Assembly (NCBI RefSeq): GCF_000829515.1
Contig: NZ_JXRR01000001.1
Span: 186,001-250,000, forward strand
Reading direction: 5' to 3'
DNA length: 64,000 bases
DNA from: Jeotgalibacillus campisalis
Lineage (GTDB): Bacteria > Bacillota > Bacilli > Bacillales > Jeotgalibacillaceae
Shown here: positions 36,388 to 44,223 of the stretch, one piece after another
How the letters are laid out: every line of letters starts with the position of its first letter
Position numbering within the stretch: the first letter of the stretch is position 1
The notes under the pieces: model-generated
The model's input: the letters and a program-made list of their open reading frames with translations, nothing else
The model's database searches: none
Told to the model about the DNA's origin: nothing
Program-made: the position numbers and the translations under genes

Positions 36388-38811
36388 TTAACTTTCATTA
36401 AATCGGATCGTTACGTCTTCTCCCCGACAATCATACAGGTTCGCAGTAATGGAGTACATATTTCCTTTTTTGACAGCTTTCAATGATGACGGTTCAATCG
36501 TAATTTCATGCTCTGTATCAATGACAATAATCTGCTCTTCAGCCTGGATTGCAAAGGTTACATGGTCACAAGCTCGTTCTTTTATTTCTGCTGTTGCATA
36601 ACGAATGATTGCTTTTTCCAATTTAACATTTACAGGAAGCATAAGCCCTCTCTTTGCCGGCAGTGCAACCTTGTGACCTTCGAATAATTTCACTTCGTTT
36701 TCAAAAAGGTGAAACTCTTTTTCCAGGCCATCCAGATTCAAAATATGAATAAATCTCTCTCGATCTTCATTTCCAACGGATGTCATGAAAATTCCGTGAT
36801 GCTGATAATCATGGGCCAGAGATCTCTTCATTTCCAGCCTGTCAAAAATTTCTCCAAAAAAGGTGAGATCACAGCTATAATGCGTAAGAAGACCTATTAA
36901 TTTCCCACGGCCAATCTTTGATTCAAACCCGCTTATTTCCTTCGTATCGTATGTTCTGAGCAGCGGTGTAAGACTGTCTCCCCCCTCAACCGTGTGAGCG
37001 ATATGTGTCCGCACTTCAGGATATCGCCTGCTTAAATTTTCCGATTCCAATGAAAGATAATATTCTGAAGAATCACGATAGGTATTTTTGTACCTCACAC
37101 CCGCTTCGTCAGCAAGCACTGAACATGGATTGCCTTCCATATCAAACTGCGGCAATTCTCCATATAACAGGACATTCCCGCCATTATTCATAAATTGAAT
37201 CAGCTTTTCCTGTATATGCTTATGTAAGTATCGTGCAGATGGAACGACGAGTGTTTTGATTTTTGCCAGGTTAATCGGCTGGTTTTGAAGATCAACCGAG
37301 CCAAATTTAAAACCTTTTAACAGCATAGCGCGGGCAACTACTTCCCAGGAACTGCCGTTTCGATTTTGTTCAATATTTTCAAGGATTTCTTTCATTTTCC
37401 CGCTTTTTGGATAACGAGATTCTGTCATGTAGTAATCTGGTATAAACGCAAAGGCCACCGCATCTTTTTCTTCATTCATTCCAGCTAACTTATCTGACAC
37501 CGCCATGACGCGACTGATAGACTCAGCCATACGTGGAAAGGTGAAATTCAACTCACCTTCAGGACTGATCGGCGCAGCAAATCCATGTCTCTCTCCTGTA
37601 AAGGCGATTCTGTCATTGCCATCATTGAGCTTTTGGTCCATGCGATAATTGTAGCCGCCTGTTAACAGATAATAGTTGATCAGACGATTTCCCTGAGCCA
37701 CGCACATCCGCATTTTCAGATCCACTGAAGAGGGATCCTTTCGTCCGCCAAATGTACTGCCGAAGTTGCCGTCTCCACAATTAAACTCAACGGATGTCAG
37801 TGGCTGATCAGGTAAATGAACGGCGTCCATAAAGCCATTAATTAAATAGAGATCTTGAAACATGTCCATATTAAAATCTCCAAAATAAATATCTGAGCCG
37901 GATAGATACCCCTCATCCTGTGTATAGCTTTCATACAGCTGACTGATGCCAATTGGGAAAGTAAAACCACGTCCGCCACCTGTACCGTGAATGTTTACAA
38001 CAAAAGGAATGTCTAAAATCCCCTCTTCTTCACAGTAAGTTCTGAGAATATGAATATAGCGGGCAAACCGGTCACGCATGTAATAACCAAGATCTTTTAA
38101 AAACTGAGGTGCATAATCCTCTGTTGGCGACCGCAGCTGAGTATTTCTAATTTTTTCTCCTCTATTAAAAACACCCGGGTAACGCTCATCAAGTTTAGTA
38201 TCGTAGTAAGATAAAAGCCATGAAGATAAGTCATCCAGCAGATGGTCAGTCAAGTCTGGTGTATTGCTCACCCAAGAGAGCATTCCTACTTCATTATCCA
38301 GCTGTATGGCGATGACGTTACCGCCATTTGAATAGAGCCTTTCTTTAATAGGCGGAAGAATAATCTTATACCATGCTCTAGTCGCCTCTAAAAATCCAGG
38401 ATTTAAGTAATCAAGTGTTTTCGTTGTCGGATCCTGTCCGTCCCACCCAACCGGAATGGCCTCTAGGCACCCTGAGTAAACCCAATGCGGGATGCCTTCA
38501 TTTTTCATTTCAGCCATAATAAAAGGTCCCGGACGGACAAATATGTACAAATCATTTTTCTGGCACAGGTCTAAGAATCCAATGATATCAAGCTCTGGTC
38601 GTGTAGAACCATCAATGTCAATGATGTGTTGTTCGGGCTGGTGACATAGCCATGGAATATACGTAGCGACGGCATTACACCCTGACAACTTTAACTGATC
38701 AATGCGTGCTTGCCAGTCGTTTTTATCCAGCCTGTAATAATGAACCTCACCGCACATGAGGATGACAGGCTTGCCCTCAATCAAGATTTTCTTTTCTTTC
38801 AGTTCAATCAT
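36388..38811 (-). CDS. GH35-family glycoside hydrolase, predicted to act on beta-1,2-glucosides
   Basis: About 807 residues from an ATG at 38811 after AAAGGGGGA; a longer reading to 38892 lacks a site. The N-terminal TIM barrel is GH35: GEVHYYRL, YIPW, RPGPFIMAE, acid/base Glu174 in IQLDNEVG and a candidate nucleophile Glu342 in TSVEFNCGDG. C-terminal beta domains follow. There is no signal peptide, so it is cytoplasmic. Most GH35 enzymes are beta-galactosidases, but this gene is last in an operon with a GH144-type glucanase. A GH35 protein from Ignavibacterium in such a cluster was reported as a beta-1,2-glucosyltransferase, so I predict beta-1,2-glucoside action. Confidence 0.82.
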   Translation of the reverse strand: MIELKEKKILIEGKPVILMCGEVHYYRLDKNDWQARIDQLKLSGCNAVATYIPWLCHQPEQHIIDIDGSTRPELDIIGFLDLCQKNDLYIFVRPGPFIMAEMKNEGIPHWVYSGCLEAIPVGWDGQDPTTKTLDYLNPGFLEATRAWYKIILPPIKERLYSNGGNVIAIQLDNEVGMLSWVSNTPDLTDHLLDDLSSWLLSYYDTKLDERYPGVFNRGEKIRNTQLRSPTEDYAPQFLKDLGYYMRDRFARYIHILRTYCEEEGILDIPFVVNIHGTGGGRGFTFPIGISQLYESYTQDEGYLSGSDIYFGDFNMDMFQDLYLINGFMDAVHLPDQPLTSVEFNCGDGNFGSTFGGRKDPSSVDLKMRMCVAQGNRLINYYLLTGGYNYRMDQKLNDGNDRIAFTGERHGFAAPISPEGELNFTFPRMAESISRVMAVSDKLAGMNEEKDAVAFAFIPDYYMTESRYPKSGKMKEILENIEQNRNGSSWEVVARAMLLKGFKFGSVDLQNQPINLAKIKTLVVPSARYLHKHIQEKLIQFMNNGGNVLLYGELPQFDMEGNPCSVLADEAGVRYKNTYRDSSEYYLSLESENLSRRYPEVRTHIAHTVEGGDSLTPLLRTYDTKEISGFESKIGRGKLIGLLTHYSCDLTFFGEIFDRLEMKRSLAHDYQHHGIFMTSVGNEDRERFIHILNLDGLEKEFHLFENEVKLFEGHKVALPAKRGLMLPVNVKLEKAIIRYATAEIKERACDHVTFAIQAEEQIIVIDTEHEITIEPSSLKAVKKGNMYSITANLYDCRGEDVTIRFNES

Positions 38812-38907
38812 TGGAGAGTCCCCCTTTTTTTCTTTGCTGAATTCAAAAGTTGAATGAACTTTTCGCACCGCCCGGCTTTTAAAAATATCCATTCAACCCT
38901 CACTGAT

Positions 38908-40119
38908 TTAACCCTTCTTCGTAAATTTCAAAATATCTGTCGCCCGTTGGATGGATTCATTCTGATGGTAAAGCTTCCAAATCAATCCTGACTCTTCGTT
39001 TTCAATCATCAGCAAGGTCACACCTTTATTAATGCCGATGACTTTATCGGAGTACCAGGGCTCTTCTTTTTCAAGGTTATAACTGTCCTGCAGCCCATAT
39101 GGTCCCCACAGCTCATCGATCTCTGCAAAGTACTCAAGTGACTCCTGGACTTCTTTTTTCGCAAATACAATGGAACCGGCAGGACCACTCGGGGCAACAG
39201 TTCCGTCGTTTTTCACCTCAACTGAAGGATAATATGGCGGAGAGCCTGCAAGTGTATACCCAGACGGCCCATCACATGCTGTCAGTCCCCAGGATTCACT
39301 GCTGTACGTTTTGTATTGGTCCTGCTGATCAATGCAATACTGACGATTAACGAGCGTTGCTTTTACAGAGTTTTCAAACCAGTCAATGCCGTCCGGATCA
39401 AGCTTGTCACGGAAATCAAACCATCCGTGGCTGTACTGATGAGTAAACAATTGACCACCTGGAGACGGGTAAAAGGTTACATCCCCATATGTTCCTTCAA
39501 AACGTTTAAAATCATGATACATGCTTGGTGATACTGGGTAAGTTTTTGAACCCACAGCAAGGAAATACAGCATCAGCTGTTCGGCATACATATCCCATGC
39601 GCCAAAGCCTTTTCCGTCCTCTCCTAAACCCATATAAAACTGATTCGTTTCTTTATTTACATAAACGTTCCAGTTCACTCGATCATAAATTTTATCTGCC
39701 AATACCCCAATTTCACCGCCAAAATATTCACGGGCAATAATCGCTCCATTCAGCAGGATGGCCGTGTCGATAATCGAGGGGCAGTCATAAAAGGCTTCAT
39801 TCTTTTGAGCTGTTTCCATGTTTAGGAAGTGATAAAAGAAACCATCACGGTGCTCGACATTATTCCAATACGTCTTTAACGTCCCAAGGGCTCTTTCTTT
39901 TCCTTCTTCAAAAGAGATCCAGCCTCGTTCAATGCCAATTGGAATCGCAGACAGTCCGAATCCATTTGACGCAATGCTCGCGACCCCTTCCCCGCCTGAT
40001 CCAGAATGGTCACGAATCAGTCCGTACCCTTTGCTTTCTGGATTATCGTTTACTTCTTTCCAAAAGAAATCAAATGACCCCTTCGCTTCTCTTTGCAATA
40101 CATTTTCGGTTTTTACCAT
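38908..40119 (-). CDS. GH144-type beta-1,2-glucanase (glycoamylase domain, PF10091), cytoplasmic
   Basis: About 403 residues; ATG at 40119 is preferred to readings that overlap the permease stop. The PF10091 domain fills the protein: PSIIDTAILLNGAI with conserved Asp118, WDMYAEQLMLYFLAVGS, LFTHQYSHGWFDFRD, FENSVKATLVNRQYCI, SWGLTACDGPSGY, NDGTVAPSG and MIENEESGLIW. Characterised GH144 enzymes hydrolyse linear beta-1,2-glucans to short sophorooligosaccharides; related families in the same clan differ in products. No signal peptide is present. It lies between permease and GH35 genes, so it probably degrades imported glucan. Confidence 0.85.
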   Translation of the reverse strand: MVKTENVLQREAKGSFDFFWKEVNDNPESKGYGLIRDHSGSGGEGVASIASNGFGLSAIPIGIERGWISFEEGKERALGTLKTYWNNVEHRDGFFYHFLNMETAQKNEAFYDCPSIIDTAILLNGAIIAREYFGGEIGVLADKIYDRVNWNVYVNKETNQFYMGLGEDGKGFGAWDMYAEQLMLYFLAVGSKTYPVSPSMYHDFKRFEGTYGDVTFYPSPGGQLFTHQYSHGWFDFRDKLDPDGIDWFENSVKATLVNRQYCIDQQDQYKTYSSESWGLTACDGPSGYTLAGSPPYYPSVEVKNDGTVAPSGPAGSIVFAKKEVQESLEYFAEIDELWGPYGLQDSYNLEKEEPWYSDKVIGINKGVTLLMIENEESGLIWKLYHQNESIQRATDILKFTKKG

Positions 40120-40138
40120 AGCAATCACATTCCTTTCC

Positions 40139-41089
40139 TTATTCTCCTGTAATTCCTGAACGGTCAACGCCTTCTACAAACCATTTTTGAGTAATGAAAT
40201 ACACAATAAGTAAAGGCAGGATGCTTAAAACGGTTCCTGCTAATCGAATTCCCTCATTCAACTGACTGGCTGACTCCTCCATGCCGGCTGGGAACATACG
40301 CTGATAACTGGCTGCGAATTTCTGGAGTTCTAATGGCAATGTTGTGAGCTGGTCGCCGAAGAAAATCGCAGCAAGATAGGTTTCATTCCAATACCATACA
40401 AACGAAAACAAGAAAGAAATAATAATCGCAGGAACAGCCATTGGAATCGCAATGGTGAAAAAGATTCGAAAATGGCCAGCTCCATCGAGTAGTGCAGCTT
40501 CTTCAAGTGTCTTTGGAATCGAACGAAAGAATTGGTAGAAGATCAGGATAAAGATGGCGCTGTTTAACCCTTGTCCAAACGTTGCCGGAAGCAGGAACGC
40601 TTGAATATTTCCCAAAAGATTTAATTCACTATACACAAGATACCTTGGAATTAACGTCACTTGAGGTGGAATGATAAACGTCACCATCACTAAAACAAAC
40701 AAGAAGTTTTTTAAGCGAAATGAAAATCTTGCAAACCCATACCCTACTAAAGCTGCTACAGCCGTTTGTGCGAGGGCAGGCAAAATGGTGACGTACAGCG
40801 TTTGAAAAAGTGTTGGGAAAAAATCCAGCACCTGATAAGCCTGCTTAAAATTCTCAAGATGCAATGTACTTGGAATCCAGTTTACAAGAGGGTTTAACAA
40901 GTCTTCTAAACTCTTAAAACTAAACGACACCATATAGATAACAGGGAATAAATAGACAAATCCTATACCGATCAATAAGCCGTATATGAGCGTACGAATC
41001 AGTAAGCCATCATTCCCTTTCACTCCGATAAACCACCGTTTCATCCTTGCTGTTTCGATATTTTTACGCTTGGTCATCAGTTTATTCAT
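40139..41089 (-). CDS. Carbohydrate ABC transporter permease (MalG type), second pair
   Basis: A 316-residue inner-membrane permease with six helices. The EAA loop that contacts the ATPase is EEAALLDGAGHFRIFFTIAIPMAVP. The ATG at 41089 is 8 bases from GGAGG; GTG at 41098 is rejected. It pairs with the MalF-type gene just upstream (41103). This pair follows the DUF5696 gene and precedes the glucanase gene. No ATPase gene is present, so a shared MsmX-type ATPase must energise it. Confidence 0.92.
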   Translation of the reverse strand: MNKLMTKRKNIETARMKRWFIGVKGNDGLLIRTLIYGLLIGIGFVYLFPVIYMVSFSFKSLEDLLNPLVNWIPSTLHLENFKQAYQVLDFFPTLFQTLYVTILPALAQTAVAALVGYGFARFSFRLKNFLFVLVMVTFIIPPQVTLIPRYLVYSELNLLGNIQAFLLPATFGQGLNSAIFILIFYQFFRSIPKTLEEAALLDGAGHFRIFFTIAIPMAVPAIIISFLFSFVWYWNETYLAAIFFGDQLTTLPLELQKFAASYQRMFPAGMEESASQLNEGIRLAGTVLSILPLLIVYFITQKWFVEGVDRSGITGE

Positions 41090-41102
41090 GCTTTCCACCT
41101 CC

Positions 41103-41972
41103 TCATGATGCGTATCGTTTCTTGCTTTGACTGTTCATTATGACAAACACCAGGATTAAGATCAGACCAATAATCACGAAGTATACCCAGCTCAGCGCAG
41201 AGGCATAACCAAAGCCTGTGTCCAATTCGAACATCTGAACTTTTATGTGTTCAATAATTGGATTAAGAGAAAAAATTGAATAGGCAACGATGGTGTAGAT
41301 CGTATTGACAACAATCATTGGAAAAATGCTCGGCAGTGTAACCTTCCAGAAGATTTCCCAGGTTGAAGCACCATCGATCATCGCTGCTTCGTAAATTTGA
41401 CGGTCAATTTTCTGCAAAACTGCCAGGAAGATTAAAATCTGAACCCCTGAATACCACAAAATCATGATGATATTATCAAGCACATACAAAAGAATCCCAA
41501 ATATGAACTGGTCTGCATTATCACTGGCCAAACTGTAAATAAATACTTCTTCAATGGATGGAATCGTCGTCACACCCATATCCTGCAATTCTTTCAATAC
41601 AGGACCGCTGGCAATAATCACCGGCAGAAAAAAGATGGTTCTAAACAGTCCTCTCAATCGAATCTTCTGATTTAAAAGCAGCGCAATAATAAGAGAAAAT
41701 ACAATTATAATTGGCACAGAGATGAGCAGTTCCCTGAAAAAGACAATAAGGTAATTCATGAATACTCCATCAACAGTAAATGCATATTGAAAGTTTTCAA
41801 AGGAAACATAGTTTGTTTTTATTCCTTCTGTTGTTAAACTCACTTTATGAAAGCTGAGATAAAGAGAGTATAGAAGCGGAAATGCGGTAAAGGCGATAAA
41901 TCCAATGATCCATGGAGCGATAAAGAGGTACGCTATGGATGGTTTAGGACGCTTTTTCAATACTTTAGCCAT
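41103..41972 (-). CDS. Sugar ABC transporter permease (MalF type), second pair
   Basis: A 289-residue permease with about six helices and the EAA loop EAAMIDGASTWEIFWKVTLPSIFP. The extracellular segment between helices 3 and 4 (KELQDMGVTTIPSIEEVFIYSLASDNADQ) looks divergent from ordinary MalF-type permeases of this length. It starts at ATG 41972 with GGAAGGAG, 4 bases after the DUF5696 stop. It probably forms a heterodimer with the product of the next gene. Confidence 0.9.
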   Translation of the reverse strand: MAKVLKKRPKPSIAYLFIAPWIIGFIAFTAFPLLYSLYLSFHKVSLTTEGIKTNYVSFENFQYAFTVDGVFMNYLIVFFRELLISVPIIIVFSLIIALLLNQKIRLRGLFRTIFFLPVIIASGPVLKELQDMGVTTIPSIEEVFIYSLASDNADQFIFGILLYVLDNIIMILWYSGVQILIFLAVLQKIDRQIYEAAMIDGASTWEIFWKVTLPSIFPMIVVNTIYTIVAYSIFSLNPIIEHIKVQMFELDTGFGYASALSWVYFVIIGLILILVFVIMNSQSKKRYAS

Positions 41973-41976
41973 CTCC

Positions 41977-44223
41977 TTATGCTCCTTCCCATTGCTCGAT
42001 CAGCTTGAAATCCGCTGGTTCAACTTGAGCATTTCCTTGTTCGAATCGTTCCATCGTATAATTCACGACAATCGTTTTTCCGTTTGAATACGTCACAGCT
42101 ACAACTCCAGGTTCTATCACCTCGTGCTGGTCAATCGTTTCATTTTCTACTTCTTTTAATACAGTTGCCAAACGTTCATTTTTCTGTAAAATATCTTCTT
42201 TCCAAATACTGAATTGAGAGGTAAAAACATCAGATGATGCTGTATTGGCGAGTTTACTGGACGATTCTCCCGTGACAAAATAGGAAGGATACATGCCATA
42301 CTCCGCCATTCGCAGAAGATCCTGCTGCTCATTCACTTGAAAGTTCACGTAGTTGGAGTAATAAGGAATGAACCCCTTTAGCACCATCTGCAGAAAAGGA
42401 ATTGTGTCCGTTGCCATCATATAATTAGATGAATACATCGGCATATTTAGGTAATGGTGTGTTCCTGACCATACATAAGGGTTCGGCTTGTATACAGCAG
42501 GTTCTATTGTTTTGTCTGCGAGTGATTCAAACAGACTTTTGTAGGTCGCTTCTGCATCCTCCCGCGTTTTTTCTTTTCCTTCTTCATAATCGGAATACAG
42601 CATATAGCCGGTGGTGTCGACAGCCATATGGTTCAGGCCCCGCTCGTTAAATTCCAGCGCACTTTCTTCCGCCAAATCTTCAGAGACACTTGATTTCATA
42701 AAGTACATTTCATTGAAATATTTAGTAGCATTCCACGATAGCAGCTGAGAATTTGCTTGTCTGGCAACGTCATTGCTACCATCAAAGCCTGAAGCACCTT
42801 TATAAGCACTTGAAAATTCGTTGTATAAGTATAAGGGAATATCTTCGTCTGCCAGTTCGTCATGAAGCTGGACGAGCGCATCCTCTCCACCGATTTCTTT
42901 TTCAACCGGAAACGTTGCAGGTAGAGTGTTCGTGCGTCCCCCATTTGTCCACCCTTGGTATACAAGGAGCAAATCCTCCAAACCGTTCGCCTTAAGCTGA
43001 TCTACATGCGAACGTACTTGATCAGCAGTCGTCATCGGTACGATCGAATCCCAGATCAGACCCGGTTTCGATTCTGCTCCAAGGTACTCGAGTCTCATGC
43101 TGTATTCATCTTCTCGATCCACCAGATCTCCTGCGGCAAGCATTTTTTCCTGATAGGTTTTCGCCATTCCCGCATAATCCGCTTTTTCGTTTTCAAGCAC
43201 ATGTATGTTCATTTCGATGTCAAAATCATTACGATCTTGCTGGTAAACATTTGTTCCGCTCATATCACGGCTCGTTGGCTGAAAATAGGTGTACCGATAA
43301 TGGAACGTTGGAGAAATCCAGTAAAAATCGGTCGAGATCCCAGGTGTATAAGCACTAAGTTCAGCGTAATGTTCACCGCTTTCAATCACATTCAGCAAGC
43401 CGTTTTGATTGGTTCCATGAACAATTCCGTACAGCGGAAGGGTAAGAACATTCCCTATTCGTCTGCTTGTACTCATGTCATTGCCATAGATAGAAGCGGT
43501 AAAAGGGGCCGTGGCAAACTGGCTGTTATCACCGTAACGGATCAATGCCCCCGATCCATCAGGAATCATCATATACCCTTCCCGGTCATCATCAAATGAA
43601 GATCCTAAGAATGGATAGATCTCCATAGAGGTAAGACGGTTTCGTTTCCCTTCATCGATTTGATCAGATGGGACTCGTATGCTCAGTCCCTCCTCTGTCA
43701 AATCAACTTCAAGCTTCATTTCAACATTTGCTCCCAAAAAAAGAATAAACGCACTGAAGCCGTTTTCGGTTTGCGTTATCATCGTTTGTGAACTGTTCGT
43801 TTGAATGCTTTCCGTTTTACTATTTCCGCGCTGATCAATATAATCGATCGTTATAGCAGACTGCACAAATTGCTGCCATGTGTTATTTAATCGATAATCA
43901 TCAGGATGATCCAGCCCTGAACTCCATACATAACCGGTTTCTTTGTTAACCGCCTTTATCGCAAGAGTCGCGGGTTCAACATACAGCGCAAGCCGTTCAT
44001 TTTCAGCCATCAGCTCATACGGCTCGGAAACTTCCTCTTGAGAAGGCTGATCGGTTTGTTCAGGAGAAGCTTGCGTGAATTGATTCGATTGATAAAAAAT
44101 GGATTGGGGAACATCGGCTGCAATCTCTTCAACCGTTTTTTCAATGGTGCTGTCATTTGCTCCAGCTACGGAACTTGAAAGGACGAAAGGAATCAACAAT
44201 AAACCGAACCATCTTCTATACAC
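41977..44223 (-). CDS. DUF5696-family exported protein, candidate extracellular glycosidase
   Basis: A 748-residue protein starting at GTG 44223, 7 bases after GAGGTG and overlapping the YIP1-protein stop by 8 bases. Residues 1-22 are a signal peptide. Residues 75-345 look like a galactose-mutarotase-type beta sandwich (YMMIPDGSGALIRYGD, LPLYGIVHG). Residues 375-700 look like a TIM barrel, with acids at strand ends: GWTNGG (424-429), Asn468-Glu469 and Asp536 in AVDTTGY. That sandwich-barrel plan is shared by several glycosidase families. The family has no function known to me. The operon suggests beta-1,2-glucan processing at the cell surface. Confidence 0.75.
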   Translation of the reverse strand: MYRRWFGLLLIPFVLSSSVAGANDSTIEKTVEEIAADVPQSIFYQSNQFTQASPEQTDQPSQEEVSEPYELMAENERLALYVEPATLAIKAVNKETGYVWSSGLDHPDDYRLNNTWQQFVQSAITIDYIDQRGNSKTESIQTNSSQTMITQTENGFSAFILFLGANVEMKLEVDLTEEGLSIRVPSDQIDEGKRNRLTSMEIYPFLGSSFDDDREGYMMIPDGSGALIRYGDNSQFATAPFTASIYGNDMSTSRRIGNVLTLPLYGIVHGTNQNGLLNVIESGEHYAELSAYTPGISTDFYWISPTFHYRYTYFQPTSRDMSGTNVYQQDRNDFDIEMNIHVLENEKADYAGMAKTYQEKMLAAGDLVDREDEYSMRLEYLGAESKPGLIWDSIVPMTTADQVRSHVDQLKANGLEDLLLVYQGWTNGGRTNTLPATFPVEKEIGGEDALVQLHDELADEDIPLYLYNEFSSAYKGASGFDGSNDVARQANSQLLSWNATKYFNEMYFMKSSVSEDLAEESALEFNERGLNHMAVDTTGYMLYSDYEEGKEKTREDAEATYKSLFESLADKTIEPAVYKPNPYVWSGTHHYLNMPMYSSNYMMATDTIPFLQMVLKGFIPYYSNYVNFQVNEQQDLLRMAEYGMYPSYFVTGESSSKLANTASSDVFTSQFSIWKEDILQKNERLATVLKEVENETIDQHEVIEPGVVAVTYSNGKTIVVNYTMERFEQGNAQVEPADFKLIEQWEGA

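Noticed and set aside
36371-36389. AT-rich palindrome TTAATAACGCATTATTAA at the GH35 stop codon as a terminator
   Set aside because: The stem is only A/T and is not followed by a T-run.
43000-43599. Plus-strand reading of 214 codons within the DUF5696 gene (42955-43599)
   Set aside because: It is antisense to a strongly coding minus-strand gene, and no ribosome site or domain supports it.
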